From the NCBI GenBank assembly GCA_034670025.1, contig JAXMOE010000001.1:682001-746000 (forward strand): a DNA stretch of 64,000 nucleotides. Direction: 5' to 3'. Below the pieces are notes generated by a model. That model did not search any database. It was not told the DNA's origin and saw only the letters and a program-made list of their open reading frames with translations. Position numbers and translations under genes: made by a program. Positions 55,964 to 64,000 of the stretch are shown here, in pieces. How positions within the stretch are numbered: position 1 is the first letter of the stretch; every line of letters begins with the position of its first letter. The DNA is from PGYR01 sp034670025. Its GTDB lineage: Bacteria; Bacteroidota; Ignavibacteria; Kapaibacteriales; UBA2268.

Positions 55964-58900
55964 ATGAAGAAATATATTCTACTTATTCTAATTATAGTAT
56001 TTACTACTACAAGCTTGAAGTCACAGTTTTTTAATATATCCGGTATTGAAACAGATGAATTCCCTTGGGTTAGTACCGTGTTTATAGCCAAAGATCAAAA
56101 TGATCAATTTATAAAAGATGTGAATGTTGATCAGTTTGCAGTTTCTGAAAATGGTATATTTTTAGATAAGACAGACTTAAAGATTGATTGCTTTCCTTCT
56201 CAAGACATACCAGAAATGTCTGTAGTTTTAGTTGTAGATAAATCAGGTTCTATGATTGATCCTTTTGATGAAGAAAAACCAAATGAAACACCATGGGAAA
56301 GAGTAAAAGATGGAGTAGAAGCTTTTGTTAATACAATACAGTTCGTTGGCAGAACTAAAGTTGCATTAGTTTCATTCAGTAACTTTTCATATTTAGAATG
56401 TGGATTTACGGATAATGGTCAAGAAATTCTTGATTCTTTAGATGAAATAATACCAGGTGGAGGGACTAAATATAATGACCCTTTCATGAAAACTGAATAC
56501 CTTGAGAATGGTGCATGGAAAAGAGAAAGTGCTACCTCATTATTAAAAACAAGACCTGATGAGATTAAGCGAGTTGTAGTCTTCTTAACAGATGGTATTC
56601 CTGAAGGAGAAACTAGAACTGACGAAATAATTGACTCATTAAATTATTATAATATTACGGCATATAACATTTCTTTTCTGACAAATATGCACGAGTCTTT
56701 AAATAGAATTTCACAATCTACAAACGGAAAAGCATATAAAATTGAAAACCAAGAGGATCTAGAACATATTTATTCTCAAATTGCAATAAAAGCCCAGGAA
56801 GCTTTTTTCTGTAAATTAAGTTGGTTAGCTGACTACCCTTGTTATGAGAGCCAAACTGACAGAAAAGTTAATATATTTTTTAATGCAATTGAGCCTCGAG
56901 GTGAAGCAGAAAGAGAATACATAATTCCAGACAGATATATACCACAAAGAACTTGGGATAGCGAAACATATTCATTTGGTAACCCAGATGTAGGCGCTGA
57001 CTATTCTGTAATAAAAACACTCCAATTAATAATAGGTAGTGTTGACTTCAAACTAGATAATATTGAAATTACCCCGAATGATCAAGGATTTACAATATTA
57101 GAAATTAGGGACTCTGAAGGTAATACTATTGCCAATGATGAAACAGCTGTAGAAGGAGATACAGTATATATAGATGTAGAGTTTGAGCAATTTGATTCAA
57201 AATCACTAAGAACTGCTACACTTACAACTTATGGTTCGCCTTGCTTAACTTCAACAGATTTGGTCGGTGGTACAACAGATATAATTTTAGAATCTCAAAA
57301 TGATGGTGAAGTATATACTGTATGCGATGATATAAATATTAATTGGTCAGGTGTTGATGAAAACACTGAAACTCATATTTCTTATTCTAATGACAATTTC
57401 GTTTCAGATTCCAATTTTATAACGACTCAAACTGGAAGTCCTTATTTGTGGGATAATAATCCAGGTGTGGGCAAATATAAAATTAAGTTGAGAGTTGATC
57501 CAATTTCCAGATATATATTTGCAGTCAATGATTTGTCTTCTGGTAGAAGTTATGGTAGTTCTGTAGCACTTTCACTAGACGAAAGATTTATATATTCAGT
57601 TGGTAATTACAACGATACACTTAGATTGGGTGATACAGTTATAACTAACAGTGGAAATGAAGATGCTTTTTTAGCTAAACATAATTCAGCTGGAAAATTA
57701 ATGTGGATTAATTCACTGGGTGGTGATGGTCTTGACTCAGCTTCTGGAGTTTGTGTTGATGATGAAGATAATGTGTATTTAACAGGTGCTACAACAAAGG
57801 GTTCCAAATTTGGAAGTTCAACAATTAATGCTCCCTTAGGTGGAAGTATATTTTTTGTAGCTAAAACTACCCCACTTGGAAAAGTATATAATGTAAGAAC
57901 TATTGCTGCTAGACATCCTTATGTTACGTTCGAAGCATGGGGTACAAAAATAAGATATGATGATGTTACTGAAAATATTGTAATTCAAGGTGAATTTAAA
58001 AATAATTTGGATTACATTGCTGGTCCAGATACTTATGAGTTCAGGGGAACTGACAGGTTTACTGCTTACTATGACAAAGATTTGAATTTCTTAGATATAC
58101 AATTTGGTGCTGTACAAGGAGAATACTCAAGTAAAGAAGCTGTTACTGCAGATGGGAAATCTACTTACAGAATAGAAACAATTGATTCTGATAAGTCTTA
58201 TGGCAATATTGATGTAAAACACAACGGTAATTCAGATGTGGTGATTACTCGTTATGGTCAAAATGAACCGAGCTCAGATGTAAGTGAATTAGAGTTTACA
58301 GTTGAAAAACCCACACTGAATTATTCCATTCCTGGACCAGTGGTTATGGATGATACACCCATAAGTAAAACTTCAAGTAAAGGTATGGATAAGTTTGTAA
58401 TTAATGAAAGTATTTTGCCAATTGAAGTTGAAGAAGTTACAATTACTGGAATAAATAATACTGAATTTACATTAGACAAAACATTTGATGGAATTGTAGA
58501 ATCAGGTTTAGATAATGCAAGAAACCTTACTATTAACTTTAATCCAAATAGTGCTGGTTTTAAAACTGCAGAACTTAATATAAAAGGAATATGTGCTGAC
58601 ATAATCACTATTACCTTAGAAGGGAATGGAGTTTGTGATTTAGTAACTGAATCTCCTATAAATTTTGGAGCTTCGAACATTGATATTTCAGCTAACAGAA
58701 TAGTTGGACAAGTATTTACTAATAACAATGGCGAACCAGTAAGAATTACTCCTACAATTGTTAATGACAATGACAATGAATTTCAAATTGTTAGTATAAA
58801 TGACGATACAGGATTAGTTGGAAGTTCAATCAATGTTGACCCTGATGAGTCTGTAAAGGTTGATTTAGCTTTCACTCCAAAGACTGAAGGCAATAAGACT

Positions 58901-60670
58901 GCTCAATTAGAATTTAATCCTGAAACTGATGGTTGTTCAAATGTGTTTTCTGAATTGGTAGGAGTGGGAGCTAACACTGATTTATCTTATGAAGTTGTTG
59001 ACTTTCAAAGAAAAAGGATTCAAACTGTAAGTTACTTAAATTTAGAAATTGTAAATTCTGGGGCACTTCCGGTAAACATTCACGATATATATTTAGACAA
59101 TACAGATGCTTTTGAATTAATATTACCTGAAACTTTAGAAGTTAAAATAGATGTACCCTTAGAAGTTCAAGTTAAATTTAACCCTCAAGCTGATGGTATT
59201 TACTCTGAACCGATATATATAATTATTAATGAAGGTGATAGTCCACTAACACTAAATAACGCAATTGGAATTGGTGAGAATCCAACTGCTTTAGCTTCAT
59301 TAGATTGTAAAGGTGAATCAATTCAAAACGTTGCGAAACAAGTTGATTTAATACTAACAAATAATTCTTCTGTTGCTAAATCCGAAATCGTTAGTCTAAC
59401 TATTTCTAATGCTTCAAACTATTCATTTGTAGGTGGTAATAAAATTCTAAATGTAATTCCTTTGATAGACGAAAATGATAATATTCCTATTCCATTAGAA
59501 TTTAACCCAACTGTTGCAGGTGTGAACACTCTTGATTTAACTATTGAATCTAACACTGCGATTGGAAACAATGTTGATTCAGAAGTAAATGATCCAATAA
59601 ATGAGAACATTACATTAGAATGTAATGTATTACAAAATAGTGGACCTGAAGTAGTAAGATTTGAGGGTGTACTTGTATGTGATAATTTCTTTAAGACTGT
59701 AACAATTAATAATGAAAGTGATAACACAGAAGCAGTTATAAGCAATTATAACTTAGTTCCTTCTGACGTAGAGTTTTCTACTAACTTGCCTAATGGAGAG
59801 ATCATAATTGACCCAGCAGATAATTTTGAATTTAAAGTTGCGTTTTCTCCGACAGTTGATGGTTTACAAAATGCAGTAATTACTTTCAATTATGAAGATG
59901 GTACAAGTAAAATATATAACATTGAAGGTACTGGTAAGCGAATAAAATACTTCACTGACAATAACAACATTGAACTTACACCAGGTTTAGAGAATACTCT
60001 TACAGTTAAAGCTGAAGTACCAAAGTTAGATTATTTAATTGAGGAGTTAGATATCAGTATAAATCATAATCCTCAGGTAAGTAGTTTCTTAACAGATGAT
60101 AATGATATAATTGTAAACCCAATAAGTAATAATATAAATTGGACGTGGAATACACTCAATGCGCCAAATAATAGCCAGTTTAAAAACTTTAGTGGGCTAC
60201 CTAATGCACAAGCTGACTATTTAACAGAAAATACTTATGAGTTATTTGATATTGAATATCGAATTTATCTTTCTTCAACAGAAAGTGACAATATCTTAAT
60301 CTCAAGCTTATTTGACAATTGCCCTAATCCTGAATACAATGATGTTCAAGAAGTTAGAATTAGTGGAGTATGTGCAATAGATAAGAGGTTAGTAAATTTT
60401 GGGGAAACTCCAGTTGAAATAAACAGTTCTTATGATGGTAATTTTAACTTAATTAGAACTGAGTTTACTGTAATGTTTGATAATCTTGCATCTGAATTTA
60501 ATATAATTGACATAAACGGAAACACAGTATTGAACGATAATATAAATAATCTGAATCAAGGTAGATACGAAGCTACTTTCGATGCTTCTTCCCTATCAGC
60601 TGGAGTATATTTTATTAAATTTAACTCAGGTGCTTTTTCTGATATGAGTAAAGTATTAATAGTTAGATAA
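55964..60670 (+). CDS. Giant vWA / SBBP propeller / choice-of-anchor-D surface protein with T9SS sorting domain
   Basis: A 1568-residue secreted protein. The signal peptide is MKKYILLILIIVFTTTSLKSQ. A von Willebrand A domain at about 86-275 has an intact MIDAS (DKSGS at 92-96, later TDGIPEGE). An Ig-like region (about 300-520) is followed by an SBBP beta-propeller stretch (about 540-660; DSASGVCVDDEDNVYLTG). Choice-of-anchor-D modules lie at about 770-1300 (INFGASNIDIS, GFKTAELNIKG, NPQADGIYSEPIY). The last 80 or so residues (FNIIDINGN, SLSAGVYFIKF, KVLIVR) form a T9SS type A sorting domain. The AAGGT Shine-Dalgarno lies 9 bases before the ATG. Metal-dependent adhesion is an inference from the vWA fold. 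Confidence 0.85.
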   Translation: MKKYILLILIIVFTTTSLKSQFFNISGIETDEFPWVSTVFIAKDQNDQFIKDVNVDQFAVSENGIFLDKTDLKIDCFPSQDIPEMSVVLVVDKSGSMIDPFDEEKPNETPWERVKDGVEAFVNTIQFVGRTKVALVSFSNFSYLECGFTDNGQEILDSLDEIIPGGGTKYNDPFMKTEYLENGAWKRESATSLLKTRPDEIKRVVVFLTDGIPEGETRTDEIIDSLNYYNITAYNISFLTNMHESLNRISQSTNGKAYKIENQEDLEHIYSQIAIKAQEAFFCKLSWLADYPCYESQTDRKVNIFFNAIEPRGEAEREYIIPDRYIPQRTWDSETYSFGNPDVGADYSVIKTLQLIIGSVDFKLDNIEITPNDQGFTILEIRDSEGNTIANDETAVEGDTVYIDVEFEQFDSKSLRTATLTTYGSPCLTSTDLVGGTTDIILESQNDGEVYTVCDDININWSGVDENTETHISYSNDNFVSDSNFITTQTGSPYLWDNNPGVGKYKIKLRVDPISRYIFAVNDLSSGRSYGSSVALSLDERFIYSVGNYNDTLRLGDTVITNSGNEDAFLAKHNSAGKLMWINSLGGDGLDSASGVCVDDEDNVYLTGATTKGSKFGSSTINAPLGGSIFFVAKTTPLGKVYNVRTIAARHPYVTFEAWGTKIRYDDVTENIVIQGEFKNNLDYIAGPDTYEFRGTDRFTAYYDKDLNFLDIQFGAVQGEYSSKEAVTADGKSTYRIETIDSDKSYGNIDVKHNGNSDVVITRYGQNEPSSDVSELEFTVEKPTLNYSIPGPVVMDDTPISKTSSKGMDKFVINESILPIEVEEVTITGINNTEFTLDKTFDGIVESGLDNARNLTINFNPNSAGFKTAELNIKGICADIITITLEGNGVCDLVTESPINFGASNIDISANRIVGQVFTNNNGEPVRITPTIVNDNDNEFQIVSINDDTGLVGSSINVDPDESVKVDLAFTPKTEGNKTAQLEFNPETDGCSNVFSELVGVGANTDLSYEVVDFQRKRIQTVSYLNLEIVNSGALPVNIHDIYLDNTDAFELILPETLEVKIDVPLEVQVKFNPQADGIYSEPIYIIINEGDSPLTLNNAIGIGENPTALASLDCKGESIQNVAKQVDLILTNNSSVAKSEIVSLTISNASNYSFVGGNKILNVIPLIDENDNIPIPLEFNPTVAGVNTLDLTIESNTAIGNNVDSEVNDPINENITLECNVLQNSGPEVVRFEGVLVCDNFFKTVTINNESDNTEAVISNYNLVPSDVEFSTNLPNGEIIIDPADNFEFKVAFSPTVDGLQNAVITFNYEDGTSKIYNIEGTGKRIKYFTDNNNIELTPGLENTLTVKAEVPKLDYLIEELDISINHNPQVSSFLTDDNDIIVNPISNNINWTWNTLNAPNNSQFKNFSGLPNAQADYLTENTYELFDIEYRIYLSSTESDNILISSLFDNCPNPEYNDVQEVRISGVCAIDKRLVNFGETPVEINSSYDGNFNLIRTEFTVMFDNLASEFNIIDINGNTVLNDNINNLNQGRYEATFDASSLSAGVYFIKFNSGAFSDMSKVLIVR

Positions 60671-60693
60671 TTATTATTTAGATTTTAAGCTTT

Positions 60694-60728
60694 AAGACCT
60701 CATGTATTATTTCATGGGGTCTTTTTTT
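60694..60728 (+). terminator. Intrinsic terminator after the vWA protein gene
   Basis: An 11-bp stem with one G-U pair (60694-60704 with 60713-60723), an 8-base loop and a T run to 60728, 23 bases after the stop codon. Confidence 0.75.
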
Positions 60729-60740
60729 ATATATCTAAAT

Positions 60741-60771
60741 CTTGATATGGCTGATATTTTTTGTAAATTTG
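60741..60771 (+). promoter_or_regulatory. Bacteroidota-type promoter of sucC
   Basis: CTTG (60741-60744), 19 bases, then TAAATTTG (60764-60771). This is a full match to the -7 consensus TANNTTTG and three of four bases of the -33 TTTG at the expected spacing. Transcription would begin near 60778, giving a leader of about 40 bases before the sucC ATG. Confidence 0.7.
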
Positions 60772-60819
60772 TGATTAGAAATGAATAACAATAATAATAA
60801 ATAATTTTAGAGTAAGAAT

Positions 60820-62064
60820 ATGAACATTCATGAGTATCAAGCCAAAGACTTACTAAAAAAATATGGCGTTCCTGTATTAGAAAACAAAGTAATATTCGAT
60901 CCATCTGAAGCTGAAAAAGCAGCTCAAGACTTTGTCAATAATGGCAGTAAAGTTGTTGTATTAAAGTCACAAGTTCACGCTGGTGGACGTGGGAAAGGTA
61001 AAGTACACGATATTAACTCAAATGAAGTTTTGCAAATAGATGGCAAAGACGTTAGAGGTGTAACAGTACTTTTTGGTGATAACTTACCAGAAAAAGCAAA
61101 GAATTATGCAGAAGCAACTATTGGAAATAAATTAGTTACAATTCAAACTGGTGAAGAAGGTTCGATAGTAAATAGAATGATGTTAGAAGATGGTGCTGCA
61201 ATTGCAAAGGAGTTCTACATTAGTTTACTATTGGATAGAGCTACTAGTAAAAATATCATAATGGCTTCTACTGAAGGCGGTATGGATATAGAAGAGGTTG
61301 CTGAAAATACACCTGAAAAAATAATTAAGGAAACAATTGATCCAACTATTGGATTCCAGGGTTACCAAGCAAGAAGATTAGCATTTGGTCTTGGATTAAG
61401 TGGTACTGCATTCAAGAACTTCTCTAAGTTTATATTCAAGTTAGTTAATGCTTATGAAGAAATGGATTGCTCAATGCTTGAAATTAATCCTTTAGTTGTT
61501 ACTGAAGATGAGCAAATCATTGCATTAGATGCAAAAGTGAATTTTGATGATAATGCTTTATACAGACACCCTAACTACAAAGAATTAAGAGATACTTCTG
61601 AAGAGAACCCATTAGAAGTTGAAGCATCTAAGTACGGTCTAAACTATATCAAATTAGATGGTAACGTTGGGTGTATGGTTAACGGTGCTGGACTTGCTAT
61701 GGCGACAATGGATATGATTAACCTGTCCGGTGGTGAACCTGCTAACTTTTTGGATGTTGGTGGTGGAGCAAATGTAGAAACAATCTCAAACGCATTCAGA
61801 CTTATGATGAGTGATGAGAATGTAGAAGCAGTTTTGATAAATATTTTTGGTGGTATTGTTCGTTGTGACAGAGTTGCTAATGGAATAATAAAGGCCTTAG
61901 AGACTGTTGAAGTTAATATGCCGCTGATTGTTCGTTTAGATGGAACAAACGCTGAACTAGCTGCTGATATACTTGAAAAATCAGACTTAGAGTTCAAAGT
62001 AGCGATTAGTTTTAATGATGCTGCTGATAAAGTTGCTGAAGTAGTAAAAACTATCAAAGCTTAA
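60820..62064 (+). CDS. sucC: Succinyl-CoA synthetase beta subunit
   Basis: ADP/GDP-forming beta subunit of succinyl-CoA ligase (414 residues), catalysing substrate-level phosphorylation in the TCA cycle with SucD. The ATP-grasp start MNIHEYQAKDLLKKYGVPV, SQVHAGGRGKGK, EINPLVVTED, and the C-terminal GAGLAMATMDMINLSGGEPANF region are all standard, as is FGGIVRCDRVANGI. It is about 20 residues longer than many homologues because of insertions in the N-terminal half. sucD is not adjacent. It has its own Bacteroidota-type promoter and a downstream terminator, so it is monocistronic. Confidence 0.96.
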   Translation: MNIHEYQAKDLLKKYGVPVLENKVIFDPSEAEKAAQDFVNNGSKVVVLKSQVHAGGRGKGKVHDINSNEVLQIDGKDVRGVTVLFGDNLPEKAKNYAEATIGNKLVTIQTGEEGSIVNRMMLEDGAAIAKEFYISLLLDRATSKNIIMASTEGGMDIEEVAENTPEKIIKETIDPTIGFQGYQARRLAFGLGLSGTAFKNFSKFIFKLVNAYEEMDCSMLEINPLVVTEDEQIIALDAKVNFDDNALYRHPNYKELRDTSEENPLEVEASKYGLNYIKLDGNVGCMVNGAGLAMATMDMINLSGGEPANFLDVGGGANVETISNAFRLMMSDENVEAVLINIFGGIVRCDRVANGIIKALETVEVNMPLIVRLDGTNAELAADILEKSDLEFKVAISFNDAADKVAEVVKTIKA

Positions 62065-62095
62065 GACTTAATCTAATATGTTTAGTAGACAATTT

Positions 62096-62131
62096 AAGCC
62101 GTTCATTTAATAAATGAATGGCTTTTTTATT
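62096..62131. terminator. Bidirectional terminator between sucC and the 137-aa membrane protein gene
   Basis: A 12-bp stem with one G-U pair (62096-62107 with 62113-62124) and a T run beyond. It overlaps the stop of the converging minus-strand gene. Confidence 0.75.
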
Positions 62132-62540
62132 TTTTTATGATTAATGCTAACTTATACCCAAAGTAGGCCATAGGGATATAGGCTAATAATAAGTCTATAA
62201 TTGTAAACCATAGAGGCGAGTCAATCATAATGTTAGCAGCTATACCACCTAATAAGAAAATCACACCTACAATCATTGATATCATTTTTTTATTTTTCAT
62301 AGCTATTACAGCAGCTATCAAAGCGCCAATTAGAGTGCCTAATGCATGAGCTAAGAACGGAAATAGAAAATATTCTAAATCCAAAGAAGACATTGCTTTT
62401 GATAACTCTTCAATATTATTTGTGTCAACCTCTCCTATTGGAAACAAATTGTGACCTAAAGTTATTAAAGACATATTAACTACACTTCCAATTAACCAGC
62501 CAATAATTACAGCAATGATATTTCTAATAGTTTTATTCAA
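62127..62540 (-). CDS. Four-span hypothetical membrane protein
   Basis: A 137-residue integral membrane protein with four hydrophobic helices (about 5-27, 58-82, 86-106, 110-132). Between the first two helices lies an acidic loop (GEVDTNNIEELSKAMSS). Small-residue motifs such as ALGTLIGALIAA are visible. I do not recognise a characterised family; similar small membrane proteins occur in Bacteroidota. The start is TTG. It converges on sucC and shares its bidirectional terminator. Confidence 0.75.
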   Translation of the reverse strand: MNKTIRNIIAVIIGWLIGSVVNMSLITLGHNLFPIGEVDTNNIEELSKAMSSLDLEYFLFPFLAHALGTLIGALIAAVIAMKNKKMISMIVGVIFLLGGIAANIMIDSPLWFTIIDLLLAYIPMAYFGYKLALIIKK

Positions 62541-62597
62541 TTGTAAAGCCTATTTGTGATTGAGAAACATTAACTTAAGTAATTATAAATACAAAAA

Positions 62598-62627
62598 AAA
62601 GCCGATTACATAAATGTAATCGGCTTT
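62598..62627 (-). terminator. Intrinsic terminator downstream of tRNA-Asn
   Basis: A perfect 13-bp inverted repeat (62598-62610 with 62615-62627) with a 4-base loop. Read on the minus strand it ends in a T run, 8 bases after the tRNA-Asn 3' end. Confidence 0.8.
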
Positions 62628-62634
62628 CTCAATG

Positions 62635-62708
62635 CTCCTGAGCAGGGACTTGAACCCCGGACCCTCTGATTAACAGTCAGATGCTCTAACCAGCTGAGCT
62701 ACTCAGGA
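62635..62708 (-). tRNA. tRNA-Asn (GTT)
   Basis: A 74-base tRNA on the minus strand. The acceptor stem TCCTGAG pairs with CTCAGGA, the discriminator is G, and the D arm is GCTCAGCTGGTTAGAGC. The anticodon stem-loop CTGACTGTTAATCAG carries anticodon GTT, and the T arm is GGGGTTCAAGTCCC-like. The CCA end is not encoded. An intrinsic terminator follows. Confidence 0.95.
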
Positions 62709-62784
62709 ATAATTTTCAGTTACAAACTTAAGGACTTTTTCTTAACTTGCAAAACAATTTTTAATCTTTTTTCAATTTATTTCA

Positions 62785-63519
62785 ATGAATGTTTCCACAC
62801 AAGCTATTATCTTAAAAACTATAAATTACTTAGAGTCAAGTAAAATAGTTTATGTCTATACAAAAGAGTTTGGGAAACAAACACTAATTGCAAAAGGCAC
62901 AAGAAGAGCTAAAAGTAAATTCGGATCATCGTTAGAACTATGTTCAATTGTTGACTTAAAGTATTTCAAAAAGTCCAACAAAGAATTATTTAATTTAACT
63001 AATGCTGAATTAAATAAGAAGAGTTTTATTGATAAATTGGCCTATGTTGATAAAATATATTGTCTGATGTTGTGTGAATCTATTTTTAATCTTGAACAAG
63101 ATGAAATTTCTGATTTGAGATTTTACGAAAACTTGGAAAAGCTATTTAACATTGCTCATACGAACAACATATTTACTTCTTCTATGTTTATTTATAGTCA
63201 ATTGGAACTGGCTAATTCTATTGGACATAGCATATCTTTAAGCTGGGATAAAAACTCAGATATAGATTATAATAAAGATAATTATGTATATTTAGACCTA
63301 AGTAATTGTAAACTTTATAATAGCAATGTGGAGTACGGAGAGAGAAAACTAAAATTCAAATTAAGTGAATTATTAATACTTAAAGAAATTATATCTGGGA
63401 ACTTAGAGGTAGAAATTAGTACTACTGAGTTGAAGAGACTGTTATATTTATTCGAAAATTATTTTTCTTTCCATTCAGAAAGCAAGTTTACTTATAAATC
63501 ATCTTCTTTATTAGTCTAA
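62785..63519 (+). CDS. recO: DNA repair protein RecO
   Basis: A 244-residue RecO recombination mediator that works with RecR (and RecF) to load RecA onto SSB-coated DNA. The N-terminal OB fold is recognisable (STQAIILKTINYLESSKIVYVYTKEFG, with AKGTRRAKSKFGSSLELCS), followed by the helical C-terminal domain. The zinc-binding cysteine cluster found in many RecO proteins is not evident. The stop interlocks with that of the converging GNAT gene (CTAA at 63516-63519). recF lies in the same window, about 14 kb upstream. Confidence 0.88.
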   Translation: MNVSTQAIILKTINYLESSKIVYVYTKEFGKQTLIAKGTRRAKSKFGSSLELCSIVDLKYFKKSNKELFNLTNAELNKKSFIDKLAYVDKIYCLMLCESIFNLEQDEISDLRFYENLEKLFNIAHTNNIFTSSMFIYSQLELANSIGHSISLSWDKNSDIDYNKDNYVYLDLSNCKLYNSNVEYGERKLKFKLSELLILKEIISGNLEVEISTTELKRLLYLFENYFSFHSESKFTYKSSSLLV

Positions 63520-64000
63520 TCTATTGTTTTTTCCATCCCCAGAAATGGAATTGGACTAACATCGAATAGAATCTCCCCCATTGATTTATAGCCACGATTT
63601 GAGTAAAACTTTACTACTTTATCATACTCCTTAAATGCACCTAACCTAATTGAATCTATACCATCCTTTTTAGCTTGATTTTCAACGAATTCCATCAATT
63701 TGTGTGCTATTCCTTGATTTTGAAATTCAGGGCAAACTGCTAAACGATGAGCAAAATAGGCAGTTTTATTTGACTTATTCCATTCAATTCTATCAAAATA
63801 CTCATGATGTTTGATATCATAAGACACAATTCCCACAACAGTATCTTCAATTTTATAAGTATATTGAACACCTAACATAATATCTCGTCTATATATAGCT
63901 GCATTAGGATAGTTTTTACCCCAATGAGTGAAACCTAGAGAAATCATATTGTCTGCAATTTTATCGTTTAATTCTATTATTTGCGGAAGGTCTTTTTGGG
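63516..64000 (-). CDS. GNAT family N-acetyltransferase (partial, cut by the window edge)
   Basis: The visible 161 codons encode a GNAT acetyltransferase. The acetyl-CoA loop is AVCPEFQNQGIAHKLMEFVE, followed by SIRLGAFKEYDKVVKFYSNRGYKSMG. An internal ATG at 63947 could be read as the start. The frame stays open to 64000, however, and the extra residues (QKDLPQIIELNDKIADN) look like the family's usual N-terminal strand and helix. The true start therefore lies beyond the window. The substrate is unknown. It converges on recO with a 4-bp stop overlap. Confidence 0.85.
   Translation of the reverse strand, partial: QKDLPQIIELNDKIADNMISLGFTHWGKNYPNAAIYRRDIMLGVQYTYKIEDTVVGIVSYDIKHHEYFDRIEWNKSNKTAYFAHRLAVCPEFQNQGIAHKLMEFVENQAKKDGIDSIRLGAFKEYDKVVKFYSNRGYKSMGEILFDVSPIPFLGMEKTID

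Noticed and set aside
58321..58776. 151-codon minus-strand open frame opposite the vWA gene
   Set aside because: Antisense shadow in a low-stop AT-rich reading frame; composition is hydrophobic-mirrored and matches no family.
61644..62057. 137-codon minus-strand open frame opposite sucC
   Set aside because: The sense strand encodes highly conserved SucC sequence, and no ribosome binding site or family supports the antisense frame.

Overview
The window is a gene-dense, AT-rich stretch (roughly 30% G+C by eye) of a bacterial chromosome, with no plasmid, phage, insertion-sequence or CRISPR signature. Several traits place it in the Bacteroidota/FCB group: type IX secretion (T9SS) C-terminal sorting domains on four surface or secreted proteins, a textbook CTTG-N19-TAAATTTG promoter upstream of sucC, a Bacteroidota-style crtI-crtB-crtZ carotenoid operon, DUF1501/DUF1800 and OmpA proteins. 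Recurrent Shine-Dalgarno sequences (AAGGAG and AAAGGT) and frequent TTG starts are less typical of Bacteroidia or Flavobacteriia. With the many choice-of-anchor-D repeats they would suit a deeper lineage such as Ignavibacteria/Kapabacteria, but that placement is an inference of low certainty.

Layout. 0-17.5 kb: pepD; a minus-strand run encoding DUF1800, DUF1501 and a 1706-residue LamG/choice-of-anchor-D surface protein; menA and an OmpA-family protein; a BNR-propeller exoprotein; a YfcC transporter. 17.5-23.4 kb: an orphan TPR sensor kinase, a divergent unrecognised 117-residue acidic protein, and the carotenoid operon. 23.4-38.4 kb: ppk1, small hypotheticals, a second OmpA paralogue coupled to an M50 peptidase, an aldehyde dehydrogenase, a 1698-residue BNR/fibronectin-III protein with a T9SS tail, a membrane metallophosphoesterase, a lipoprotein and a redoxin. 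38.4-50.2 kb: a long minus-strand housekeeping block, in transcription order dnaN, recF, dciA-like, gyrB, hydrolase, PhoB/PhoR-like pair, ECF sigma, LytR_C protein, rsfS, argS. 50.2-64 kb: psd-pssA, purS-purQ, two tatA-like genes, gatA, tRNA-Ser, an S66 peptidase, a 1568-residue vWA/SBBP/choice-of-anchor-D protein, sucC, a small membrane protein, tRNA-Asn, recO, and a GNAT gene cut by the right edge.

Functional themes. Surface display is prominent: four T9SS cargo proteins, two double-OmpA envelope proteins and two BNR propeller proteins. Two proteins carry Tat-like N-termini, and two TatA-family genes lie in the same window. Replication and repair (dnaN, recF, dciA, gyrB, recO), translation (argS, rsfS, gatA, two tRNAs), phospholipid synthesis (psd, pssA), purine synthesis (purS, purQ), the TCA cycle (sucC) and menaquinone (menA) make up the rest. 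No gene-free stretch exceeds 300 bases. The largest are 62541-62784 (244 bases, tRNA-Asn and a terminator), 19957-20167 (211 bases, AT-rich divergent region) and 54620-54821 (202 bases, tRNA-Ser). Genes are packed so tightly that three convergent pairs interlock their stop codons within 4 bp.

The best candidates for something undescribed are the 117-residue acidic, tryptophan-rich protein beside the orphan kinase; a DUF1501/DUF1800 pair in which only one partner has an export signal, and that one is Tat-like plus T9SS; a DUF3887-hydrolase whose serine nucleophile position is aspartate; and a pair of double-OmpA proteins that share conserved cysteine motifs.
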